Assembly: GCF_900182545.1 (NCBI RefSeq)
Contig: NZ_FXTJ01000007.1
Span: forward strand, 1 to 64,000
Reading direction: 5' to 3'
Length of the DNA: 64,000 nt
From: Geodermatophilus aquaeductus
Lineage (GTDB): Bacteria; Actinomycetota; Actinomycetes; Mycobacteriales; Geodermatophilaceae
A program made the translations under genes and the position numbers. Position 1 is the stretch's first letter. Every line of letters starts with the position of its first letter. Under the pieces are notes generated by a model that saw nothing but the letters and a program-made list of their open reading frames with translations, did no database searches and was not told where the DNA came from. Of this stretch, positions 1-7,139 are shown one piece after another.

Positions 1-459
1 ATCGGCTACCGCGGCTACCTGGGGCTGGACAGCGGCGATCCGCAGTCGGTGTTCACCCTGGACCAGCGGCAGATCGACGTCGGAGCGCTGAACCGCATCG
101 GCGAGGCCAACCTGAGCGTCGGGCAGAGCGCGACGTTCGACGACGGCACGGTCGTGCGCTTCGACGGGTACCGGGAGTTCGCGGCCCTGCAGGTCTCGCA
201 CGACCCGGGACAGGTCGCCGTCCTCATCAGCGCCATCACCATGCTGCTCGGGCTCATGGTGACCCTGCTGGTGCGCCGGGAACGGGTCTTCGCCCGCATC
301 GCCGAGGCGCCGGCGGCCGATGCCGGCGGCGGCCGGTCGGCGACGGTGTCGCTGGCGGGACTCGCCCGGGGCGGCAGCGGCGAGCACCACGAGCGCTTCG
401 GCGCCCTGTTCACCGGCCTGCTCGGGAACGGCCGGCCGGAACGAGCCCGCGGAGCCTGA
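1..459 (+). CDS. resB: Cytochrome c biogenesis protein ResB, C-terminal end (partial)
   Basis: The frame is open from the first base, so this is the 3' end of a longer gene. The fragment begins in a ResB-like periplasmic segment (YRGYLGLDSG, then DGYREFAALQVSHDPGQ). It continues into one membrane helix (about residues 73-90, hydrophobic and ending in a VRRER stop-transfer) and an Ala/Gly-rich cytoplasmic tail. ResB with CcsA/CcsB forms the System II haem delivery complex for c-type cytochromes in the membrane. The ccsB (ccsA) gene that normally follows resB is not found downstream; the next confident gene is a P450. Family assignment rests on the conserved C-terminal block. Confidence 0.8.
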   Translation: MGYRGYLGLDSGDPQSVFTLDQRQIDVGALNRIGEANLSVGQSATFDDGTVVRFDGYREFAALQVSHDPGQVAVLISAITMLLGLMVTLLVRRERVFARIAEAPAADAGGGRSATVSLAGLARGGSGEHHERFGALFTGLLGNGRPERARGA

Positions 460-845
460 GCCCTGCCCTCCCGCCCCTCCCCCACACCGGCCCGGCCGCC
501 CGGACGCCCTCGGGAACCGCCGGCCGGTCCCGGCTGCGCCGGCCGGCCGCGGTCCTCCTGGTCGCCGTCGCGCTCGTCGTCACCGCCCACGCGCTGCACG
601 GTCGCTCCACGACGGACACCTCCCCTCGCCTGGCGACGAGCAGGCCGGCGGCACCGTAGGTTCCAGTGACGACCGGGCGTGCCGCCGATCGGTGGCGGCC
701 GGTCCGGACCAGCTCCCCCATGGCCGCCGATCTCACCGGCCGCCGATCTCACCGGCCGCCGGTCTCACCGCCAGCCCGACCTGCCACCCGGCCGCGCTCC
801 CGCTCGACCCGCAGGAGCCGGCCGAGCCACGACGACGAGGCACCC
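460..845. other. Intergenic region with a possible short membrane-peptide frame
   Basis: No gene with a usable start codon is seen between resB and the P450. One plus-strand frame, ending at the stop at 657-659, encodes a hydrophobic stretch (AAVLLVAVALVVTAHAL at about 546-596) followed by a polar tail. It has no ATG or GTG start after the resB stop. It may be a decayed small membrane gene or chance. Confidence 0.3.
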
Positions 846-2246
846 ATGCGCATGACCGATCCCCCACCACGCTGGCCCCTGCTCCGCCTCACCGGCCGGG
901 CCGGCCGCCGCGGCGCACCGGCCGCCCCGCCGACGTCGGAGGTCCCTCCTCGGGTGCGGCGCCCCAGCGGCCCGCGGGCGCTGATCACCGCGTGGCTGGG
1001 CCGCCTGGTGCAGCGGCGGATCCGCAGCAACGGCCTGGACCTCTCCACGCTCACCCTGCTCCCGCAGGCGGCGCGGCTGCCGCTGCTGCGCACCGGCACG
1101 GACCCGGTGCCCGAGCTCGCGGAGCTGCGCGCGCGGTGCCCGGTGCAGCGGCTCGACCTGCCCTTCGGCTTCGCCGTCCACCTCGTCACCGGCTACCAGC
1201 AGGCCCGCGCCGTCCTCGCCGACCGCGACTCCTACAGCAACGACATGCGGCACCTGTTCCGCGACGCGAGCGAGGGCTCGGCCGCCGACGTCGGCGGACT
1301 GGGCTTCACCGATCCGCCGTCCCACACCCGGCTGCGCAGGCTCGTGGCCCCGGAGTTCACCCGGGCCCGGCTGGCCACGCTGGAGCCGATGATCGAAGCG
1401 ATCGTGACCCGCCGGCTCGACGAGCTCGCCGCCGCCGGATCGCCGACGGACCTGGCCGCGCACGTCTCCTCCCGCGTCCCTATGGACGTGATCTGTGCGC
1501 TGCTCGGGCTCGACGACGCCGACCACGACGCCTTCGTCCGGCTGGGCACCGAGCGCTTCGACGCCACCGGCGGAACCGCCGCGTCGCTCGGCGCGGTGTC
1601 CGAGCAGAAGGCGATGCTGCTCGACGTGGTCGCCCGCCAGCGCCGCGACCCCGGCGCCGGCCTGGTCGGCCGCATCCTGCGGGCCGAGGGCGAGAGCATC
1701 TCCGACAACGAACTCGCCGGCCTGGTCGACGGCATCGTCACCGGCGGGTACGAGACCACCGCGAGCACGATCTCCATGGGCACCGCGGTGCTGCTGCGCG
1801 ATCCCGCCCACGCCGCCCTGGTCCGCGACGGTTCCCGCGCCGACGTCCAGCGCGCTGTGGAGGAACTGCTCCGCTACCTGACAGTGGTCCAGGTGGCCTT
1901 CCCACGCTTCGCCAAGCGGGACCTGGAGCTGTTCGGCTGCCCGGTGCGCAAGGACGACGTCGTCGCCGTCTCCCTCAGCGGCGCCGACCGCGACCCGCTC
2001 TGGGCCAGCCCGGAACCCGACCGGTTCGACCCGGCCCGGTCACCCGGCGGTGGTGGTCACCTCGCGTTCGGCCACGGCATCCACCGCTGCCTCGGCGCCG
2101 AGCTCGCCCGCCTGGAGCTGCGCATCGTCCTGCCCGCTCTCCTCCGCCGCTTTCCGGATCTGGCCCTGGCCGTTCCCGAGGACCGGCTCGCCTGGCGCCG
2201 CCTCTCCTTCGTCTACGGCGTCGAGGAACTGCCCGTCTCCTTCTGA
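846..2246 (+). CDS. Cytochrome P450
   Basis: A 466-residue haem-thiolate monooxygenase. The I-helix oxygen-activation motif appears as GGYETT (residues 300-305), the K-helix ExxR as E340-R343, and the haem-binding loop as FGHGIHRCLG with the ligand Cys at 415. Length and motif order are typical of soluble bacterial class I P450s, which need a ferredoxin and a reductase; neither is encoded nearby. The ATG at 846 follows a GACGAGG ribosome site. The first 60 or so residues are a Pro/Arg-rich extension before the usual P450 start, so a later start is possible. The substrate cannot be deduced. It stands alone on its strand after resB. Confidence 0.93.
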   Translation: MRMTDPPPRWPLLRLTGRAGRRGAPAAPPTSEVPPRVRRPSGPRALITAWLGRLVQRRIRSNGLDLSTLTLLPQAARLPLLRTGTDPVPELAELRARCPVQRLDLPFGFAVHLVTGYQQARAVLADRDSYSNDMRHLFRDASEGSAADVGGLGFTDPPSHTRLRRLVAPEFTRARLATLEPMIEAIVTRRLDELAAAGSPTDLAAHVSSRVPMDVICALLGLDDADHDAFVRLGTERFDATGGTAASLGAVSEQKAMLLDVVARQRRDPGAGLVGRILRAEGESISDNELAGLVDGIVTGGYETTASTISMGTAVLLRDPAHAALVRDGSRADVQRAVEELLRYLTVVQVAFPRFAKRDLELFGCPVRKDDVVAVSLSGADRDPLWASPEPDRFDPARSPGGGGHLAFGHGIHRCLGAELARLELRIVLPALLRRFPDLALAVPEDRLAWRRLSFVYGVEELPVSF

Positions 2247-2833
2247 CCACCCGGCAGAGCCAGCCGGGCACCCGACCGCGATCCCGGCCGGGGACGGCGG
2301 CCGCACCAGCGCACCACGGGCACCGGCCGGGGCTCCGCGGGCCGGCCGGACGCGGTCGGCCGGGAGACCCCGGTGGCCACCGATGCCGGCCGGCACGGCC
2401 GGTGGCCGAGGTCGGCACCGGAGCCGGTCGGCCATGCGGCCGATGTGGCGAGGCCGCAGTCGACCGCGAGCGGCGTCGGCGGACGCGCATCAGCACCCGG
2501 CCGCCCGGATCACCCGCGGGGCGAGTGACGGTGACGCCGGTGGAGCTCCGCCTCACGTCGGCAGGCTCGATCCGGGTCCGCCCGATCCGCCGCGGCAGGT
2601 CGAGGCGGGCCCCGGTGCCTCGCTGCTGCGGCCGGTCGCTCGGCGACCCGCGCGCCGTTGTCCACAGCCCGCGCTCGGTTGTCCACAGCCCGCGCCCGGT
2701 CGCCCTCGGCCCGGCCCCGGTGGCCCGCGTCGACCTCGGCGTCGATGGACCGCGGCCGCCCGGCCTCCTCGCCCGGCGTCCGGGCACCCCTGGCCCGTCC
2801 GGCCACCGGGAGGTCCGGCCGTCGGTGACGACG
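2247..2833. other. Intergenic region, no gene seen
   Basis: This stretch separates the convergent P450 and copper genes. Long open frames here reflect extreme GC content and show no recognisable protein. Its one distinctive content is a tandem pair of DnaA-box-like sequences, listed separately. Confidence 0.5.
2658..2687 (+). promoter_or_regulatory. Two tandem DnaA-box-like sequences
   Basis: TTGTCCACA occurs at 2658-2666 and again at 2679-2687. The repeats are in the same orientation, start 21 bp apart (two helical turns), and sit inside longer near-identical units ending in CCCGCG. TTGTCCACA is the high-GC actinobacterial DnaA box consensus. No origin genes are nearby. It could be a DnaA titration or regulatory site, or the remains of a replication region. 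Confidence 0.45.
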
Positions 2834-4609
2834 TCAGCGCGCGGCGAAGTCCGTGCTCGCCGTGGCGGCGGTGAACTCGTCCAGGCGAACCGAGACGGTG
2901 ACGGTCCATGCGCCGGCGGTCGGGAGGGACACCTCGTCGGCGATGTAGTGGCCGGGGCCGCTGGGCACGAGGTCGACCTCGAGCGGGCCGATCTCCTGTG
3001 CGGACTCGGTCAGGGTCACGCGGATCTCCTGCGGCTGGGCGAGCTGCCCGGCCTCGTCGAAGAGGTAGACCATGAGCGTGTTGGGCCCGGTGGCGGCCGG
3101 GTCGACGGTGATCTGCACCGAGCCGGCCGCCGAGGAGGCGTCCTCCCCTCGCAGCGGCAGGGTGACGTCGACCGGCTCGGCGACCTGCGACCGCGCCGGC
3201 GGGGTCCCCACGAGCGCCGCCGCCAGGGCCAGCACCACCGCGCCGATGGCGACCTCACCCAGCACGGAGCGCCGCAGGGCACCGAGGTCCGCCGTCGCCG
3301 CCTCGACCGGCCGCCGCGTCGCCGCGGCGGGTCGAGCCACCGTGTCCCCCGCCTCGGCGCTCACGGCGTGTGCGGTGACCCGGTGACCACCGGGGCGCCG
3401 ACGGGGATCGCCCAGGTGCTGCAGCACCCACGCCCGGGAGACCCCGGCCGCGGCCAGCAGCAGCAGTACCAGCGCCAGCTTGGCGACCAGCAGCCAGCCG
3501 TAGGTGGTGGTCACCAGCGCGACGAGGGACCCGACCTCGCGGACCGACTGCAGGACGCCGGTGGCGACCAGGGCCGCGACCGCCCAGAAGGCCAGGCGGG
3601 AGTAGCCGGTCACCGCGGCGGCCACCGCCGCCGGGGGCACGCCGGGGCGCACCACACCGGTCAGCAGAGCGGTCAGGCCGCCCAGCCACACGGCCATCGC
3701 CGCGACGTGCACGGCCGTGATCGACACGGCGAGCGCGGGAAGCGGGCCGGCGACGGGGTGACCGACGGCCGCCGTCGCCAGCACCAGCCCGGCGGCCGGA
3801 AGCGCCGCGACGGCGATCAGGACCGCCGAGGGGCGTGTCCCCCGGCGCCAGCCGACCGCCAGCGCCGCCGCCAGCAGCAGCGCGCAGAACGCGCGCAGCA
3901 GCAGCGTGACGCCGAACGCGGAGGACGTCGTCGCCGCCAGGAGGGAGGGGTCGAGCAGGGAGCCGAGCCCGGCGCCGGCGGCGTAGGGGCCCTGCAGCAG
4001 GACGGTCAGCAACCCGCCGAGGACGACCGCGGCCAGGCCGGTCGAGGTCAGCCGGCGCATCAGCGGCACGCCCCAGCCGGCCGGCCAGCAGACCAGCAGG
4101 AACACCAGGACGCCGAGCCCGAGCGCCACGCCCGTGAAGCCCAGCCACCGGGCGGCGGGGAGGGCACCGGCCACCACCGGATCGACGTCCTGCGCGCTCG
4201 TGACCGGCGACGGCGCCACGAGCTCGCCGTCACCGACCACGAAGGCGAAGGCCCCGGCGATGGGGTGGGAGTCCTCCGAGACGACCCGGTAGGTCACCAC
4301 GTAGCTGGCGTCCGGGAGGTCGCCGCGCAGCGGGATGGTCACGACCGCGCCGTCCACCGCCGCCCCGCCCGCATCCGCGCGCTCCCCGCCGGGCGCCAGC
4401 ACCCGTGCGTAGCCGGCGCCGAGCTCCACCGCTTCGGTGAACTCGAGCGTGACCTCGGAGGGTGCGGCGGGCAGCCGGACCCCCTCGGCGGGTGTCGTGG
4501 TGGCGAGGGTGGCGTGTGCCGACGCCGGCCGGGCGGTGGCCACGTCGACGAGCACGCCACCGGTGACCGCAACGACCAGCAGCAGGACCACGGCGAACAG
4601 GCGCCTCAC
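2834..4609 (-). CDS. Copper-resistance CopC-CopD fusion with YtkA-like C-terminal domain
   Basis: A 591-residue fusion. A signal peptide (VRRLFAVVLLLVVAV) ends at ASAHA, exposing the CopC copper-ligand histidine at the mature N-terminus; the second CopC signature is SEDSHPIAGAF. A multi-helix CopD region follows, with GHPVAG and VHVAAMAVWLGG. The C-terminus is an extracytoplasmic YtkA/FixH-like domain (GPNTLMVYLFDEAG to AWTVTVSVRL). Such YcnJ-type proteins are proposed to bind copper outside the membrane and import it. The GTG start at 4609 overlaps the stop of the upstream zinc-finger gene by 4 bases (GTGA), so translation is probably coupled. The specific metal and direction of transport are inferred from the family. 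Confidence 0.9.
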   Translation of the reverse strand: MRRLFAVVLLLVVAVTGGVLVDVATARPASAHATLATTTPAEGVRLPAAPSEVTLEFTEAVELGAGYARVLAPGGERADAGGAAVDGAVVTIPLRGDLPDASYVVTYRVVSEDSHPIAGAFAFVVGDGELVAPSPVTSAQDVDPVVAGALPAARWLGFTGVALGLGVLVFLLVCWPAGWGVPLMRRLTSTGLAAVVLGGLLTVLLQGPYAAGAGLGSLLDPSLLAATTSSAFGVTLLLRAFCALLLAAALAVGWRRGTRPSAVLIAVAALPAAGLVLATAAVGHPVAGPLPALAVSITAVHVAAMAVWLGGLTALLTGVVRPGVPPAAVAAAVTGYSRLAFWAVAALVATGVLQSVREVGSLVALVTTTYGWLLVAKLALVLLLLAAAGVSRAWVLQHLGDPRRRPGGHRVTAHAVSAEAGDTVARPAAATRRPVEAATADLGALRRSVLGEVAIGAVVLALAAALVGTPPARSQVAEPVDVTLPLRGEDASSAAGSVQITVDPAATGPNTLMVYLFDEAGQLAQPQEIRVTLTESAQEIGPLEVDLVPSGPGHYIADEVSLPTAGAWTVTVSVRLDEFTAATASTDFAAR

Positions 4610-5265
4610 GCCACCGCCTCCCGCCCGGACGCGGCGGAGCGCCGACGTCGGCGTCCCCGCCAGGCCACGGTCGCCACGAGCCCCACCCCGACGAGCACCA
4701 GGACGTGCAGGACCGCCCGCTCGACGTGCACCCATCCCGCATCCAGGTCCGACAGGGTGAGGGCCGCCAGGAGCACGCTGAAGCTGGCGAGGAACGGCAG
4801 CGCCCCCGCCGCCAGGTTCGGTGCGGCGGCCACCGCGAGGAAGGCCACCGCCACGGCGAGGTTCCACGCTCCGGTCTCGTGCGCCATGTGCACCGGCGCA
4901 CTCATGGCGCCGGCGCCCCGCTGCAGCGCCGGCCAGGCCAGCCCGGCCTGAGCCACCCCGATGGCCAGCAGCGCCAGCCGCAGGGCGGTGCCGAGCACTC
5001 GGCACCTGACGGAGGCCGCCGTGGTCAGCGACGACGGGAGGGCAGCCAGGATGGCCACCGTCAGATCGGGCACGGCACGCGCCGGGACGATCCGCGCCCG
5101 GCGGGTGACCTGTGCGGCCTGGCCGCTCCAGTCAGCACAGGCTACGCACGTCGCGAGGTGGCGATCGAGATCGGCGACCGGCATCCCGGGCGCTTCGCCG
5201 TCGAGTCGCGCCGAGATCGCCTCACGGAAGCCGGCGCACCGCCTGCCTCGGTCATCGACACTCAA
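4606..5265 (-). CDS. Membrane protein with zinc-binding anti-sigma (zf-HC2) motif
   Basis: A 219-residue protein. Residues about 35-47 contain the ZAS-type pattern HLATCVACADW (HxxxCxxC), typical of anti-sigma factors. About four hydrophobic segments follow and the C-terminus is Arg-rich. It precedes the CopC-CopD gene with a 4-base overlap. No ECF sigma factor gene is adjacent, although ZAS proteins are usually encoded beside their sigma partner. The TTG start at 5265 is chosen because a GAGAGG ribosome site lies 8 bases upstream and no ATG or GTG is available in frame. It may sense copper or redox state through the Cys/His cluster, which is inference. Confidence 0.75.
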   Translation of the reverse strand: MSVDDRGRRCAGFREAISARLDGEAPGMPVADLDRHLATCVACADWSGQAAQVTRRARIVPARAVPDLTVAILAALPSSLTTAASVRCRVLGTALRLALLAIGVAQAGLAWPALQRGAGAMSAPVHMAHETGAWNLAVAVAFLAVAAAPNLAAGALPFLASFSVLLAALTLSDLDAGWVHVERAVLHVLVLVGVGLVATVAWRGRRRRRSAASGREAVA

Positions 5266-5870
5266 CGCACTCGACCTCTCGACGCCGTGGATCGCTCAGC
5301 GATTCGTTGTCGCCGCTGGCTCGCGGCGCGCCGTCGCCAGCATCACGGCACTCCGGCGAGCACCGCAGCCATCACGACCACACCGGCGACGGTCCATCCG
5401 GGTGGCCGAGGACTCCTCGGTCGTCGCAGCCGCCGCCTCCGGCGGGGCAGACGAGGTGGAGTCCGCCCCGGCCGACGAGCCGGTGGCCGCCCAGTGGCGG
5501 CCCGAGCGCTCGGCACCGTCGTCGTCGGGGCGGGCGGCGCGGAAGCGACGGGGACCGCCGGCGCCGGCCGTGCGGAGGAGGCTTCGGCGTCGCGGCCGGC
5601 CGGGCCTGGCCCACCAGGAAGAGGCCGAGCGCGCCCACCGCCACGGGTCGCGGCGCGTCGCACCAGGCCAGTGGAACAGTCAGTCACGGTTCAATGGTCG
5701 TCCCCGGCGGCCGTGGAGTTCCCGTCCTCGTCAGCACGGGAACTCCACGGCGGTCGCCGGTCAGCAGCCGAGGACCATGCCGCGCGGCCGGCCCGAGCGC
5801 GGCGGTGACCCGGTCCTGGCACGGCCCACCGGTTCCCGGGTTCGCCTGCCTGCGCGCGCCTGGGCGTCCT
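5266..5870. other. Intergenic region without a confident gene
   Basis: Several overlapping minus-strand frames are open. One starts with a hydrophobic stretch (VAVGALGLFLVG) and another ends in one (VAGVVVMAAVLAGV), but no single frame carries both. This could be a frameshifted small membrane or secreted protein or a by-product of GC content. Nothing is recognised. Confidence 0.35.
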
Positions 5871-6344
5871 TCACCGAGGCGTCACCGACGTCGGCCGTGA
5901 CGCTCCAGGAACTGCTCGGCTGCCTCGACGGTGCGTCGCCATCACGGCCCCGCACAGAACTGCCATGGCAGCGGCCGAGAGCAGCGACACCACGTCGAGC
6001 ACGTCCAGCCAACTGCCACCTCGCTCAAGCGGGGACACCAAGCGCGTGAAGACGAGGCCCAGCACCGTGACGCGGCAGTGCAGGGAGGCGGCCACGTAGA
6101 CCGCCGGTGCGTCACGGATTAGCAGGAGCAGACCCAGCAGGAGCAGACCGGCCACGCAGAGGACAGCGACAACACCCCGGTAGGCCGCCGCGTCCCACTG
6201 TGCGGGGATGACCGGAACGTACGCAGCAGCAGCGACGAACCCAGCCGCCGCACCTGGCCACCGCAGCGGTGAGCGCACCGCGGGGCCGCGGACCAGCGAT
6301 CCCAGCCGGTCGGAAAGCGATGCAGATCGGATCATCGTCGTCAT
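5871..6344 (-). CDS. Hypothetical integral membrane protein
   Basis: A 157-residue protein with about four hydrophobic helices, including VVAVLCVAGLLLLGLLLLIR and VVSLLSAAAMAVLCGAVMA. The ATG at 6344 is preceded by a GAGGA ribosome site. No family is recognised. It is divergent from the CadC-like regulator, so the 347-bp spacer holds both promoters. Confidence 0.6.
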   Translation of the reverse strand: MTTMIRSASLSDRLGSLVRGPAVRSPLRWPGAAAGFVAAAAYVPVIPAQWDAAAYRGVVAVLCVAGLLLLGLLLLIRDAPAVYVAASLHCRVTVLGLVFTRLVSPLERGGSWLDVLDVVSLLSAAAMAVLCGAVMATHRRGSRAVPGASRPTSVTPR

Positions 6345-6691
6345 TCCTCGGGTTTCGCCCTGCGCGGACGGGAGCACTGTCGTGCGGCACGCCGATCTCT
6401 CGAGCACGGAGCGACGGTCTGGCCGCGGTCGGCCGTTCACCGACCAATCCCAGCAAACGTAACCGCTACTGCTTCGAGGTCACGGCCGCCGCCCCCGCCG
6501 GGGGCGGCGGCGCGATCGGCGGCTGGCCGGCACCGTATCCCCGTCGCGTGCCGGGCCCTCGTGGCCCTCTCCCCGGCCGAGGAGGAAGACGGTCGGGTAG
6601 CCAAACGCCGACGGCACAACGTCGCAACGAGTGTTGGGATGTTCTAGCCTCGGGCTCCTAGTCCGCACCTGGCGAAGCCGGAGGAGTACCC
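6345..6691. promoter_or_regulatory. Divergent promoter region upstream of the metal sensor
   Basis: This 347-bp spacer lies between the membrane gene (minus) and the CadC-like sensor (plus). The last 70 bases are slightly AT-richer (TGTTGGGATGTTCTAG at about 6632-6647), where a metal-sensor operator would be expected. The GGAGGAG ribosome site for the sensor is clear. I could not define a symmetrical operator with confidence. Confidence 0.35.
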
Positions 6692-7138
6692 GTGGGCCCC
6701 GATCGCTGCGACCTGTTGTGCCTCGACCTCCCCCACGCCGAGCAGGTCCGGGCCACCCTGCCGCAGATCGACGAGGCGCAGACCCACGCCGCCCGCTTCA
6801 AGGCCCTGGGAGATCCTGTCCGGCTGCGCATCGCGACCGCCCTGCTGACCGGTGGGGAACTGTGCGTCTGCGACCTGGCCTGGATCTGCGGGGCCAGTCA
6901 GAACCTGGTGTCCCACCACGTCCGTGTGTTGCGGTCGGCCGGGCTGGCCGCCTCCCGGCGGGAGGGCAAGCTCGTCATCTATCGGCTCACCGCCACCGGC
7001 CGCTGCATGCTCGCGCCCTCCGGCCCGCCTGCCGTCGACGCGCCGAGCACCGCGGATCCCGAGGACCCCGGCACCGCGCCCGCCGGCACCTCGCCCTCCG
7101 GCGCGCCGCGCGGCGACGTCGACCTGCAGGAGGCCTGA
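6692..7138 (+). CDS. cadC: ArsR/SmtB-family metal sensor, CadC-like
   Basis: A 148-residue winged-helix repressor. Its cysteines are placed almost as in plasmid pI258 CadC: C6 and C10 near the N-terminus (DRCDLLCLD) and C58/C60 in the alpha-3 box ELCVCDL. In CadC these four residues bind Cd, Pb or Bi and release DNA. The recognition helix region is GASQNLVSHHVRVLRSAGL. The C-terminal 30 residues are a Pro/Ala/Ser-rich tail absent from typical family members. The GTG start has a strong GGAGGAG site. The stop precedes the metal ATPase ATG by 1 base, so they form an operon and the sensor probably represses its own pump. Confidence 0.88.
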   Translation: MGPDRCDLLCLDLPHAEQVRATLPQIDEAQTHAARFKALGDPVRLRIATALLTGGELCVCDLAWICGASQNLVSHHVRVLRSAGLAASRREGKLVIYRLTATGRCMLAPSGPPAVDAPSTADPEDPGTAPAGTSPSGAPRGDVDLQEA

Positions 7139-7139
7139 G

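Noticed and set aside
320-4951. A very long open plus-strand frame across the P450 and copper genes
   Set aside because: It is Arg/Pro/Gly-rich with no domain pattern and runs out of frame or antisense to two clear genes. Such frames are expected at this GC content.
5343-5687. A minus-strand frame encoding a possible small membrane protein upstream of the copper operon
   Set aside because: Hydrophobic ends fall in different frames, no ribosome site fits and composition is Pro/Arg-rich; evidence is too weak for a gene call.
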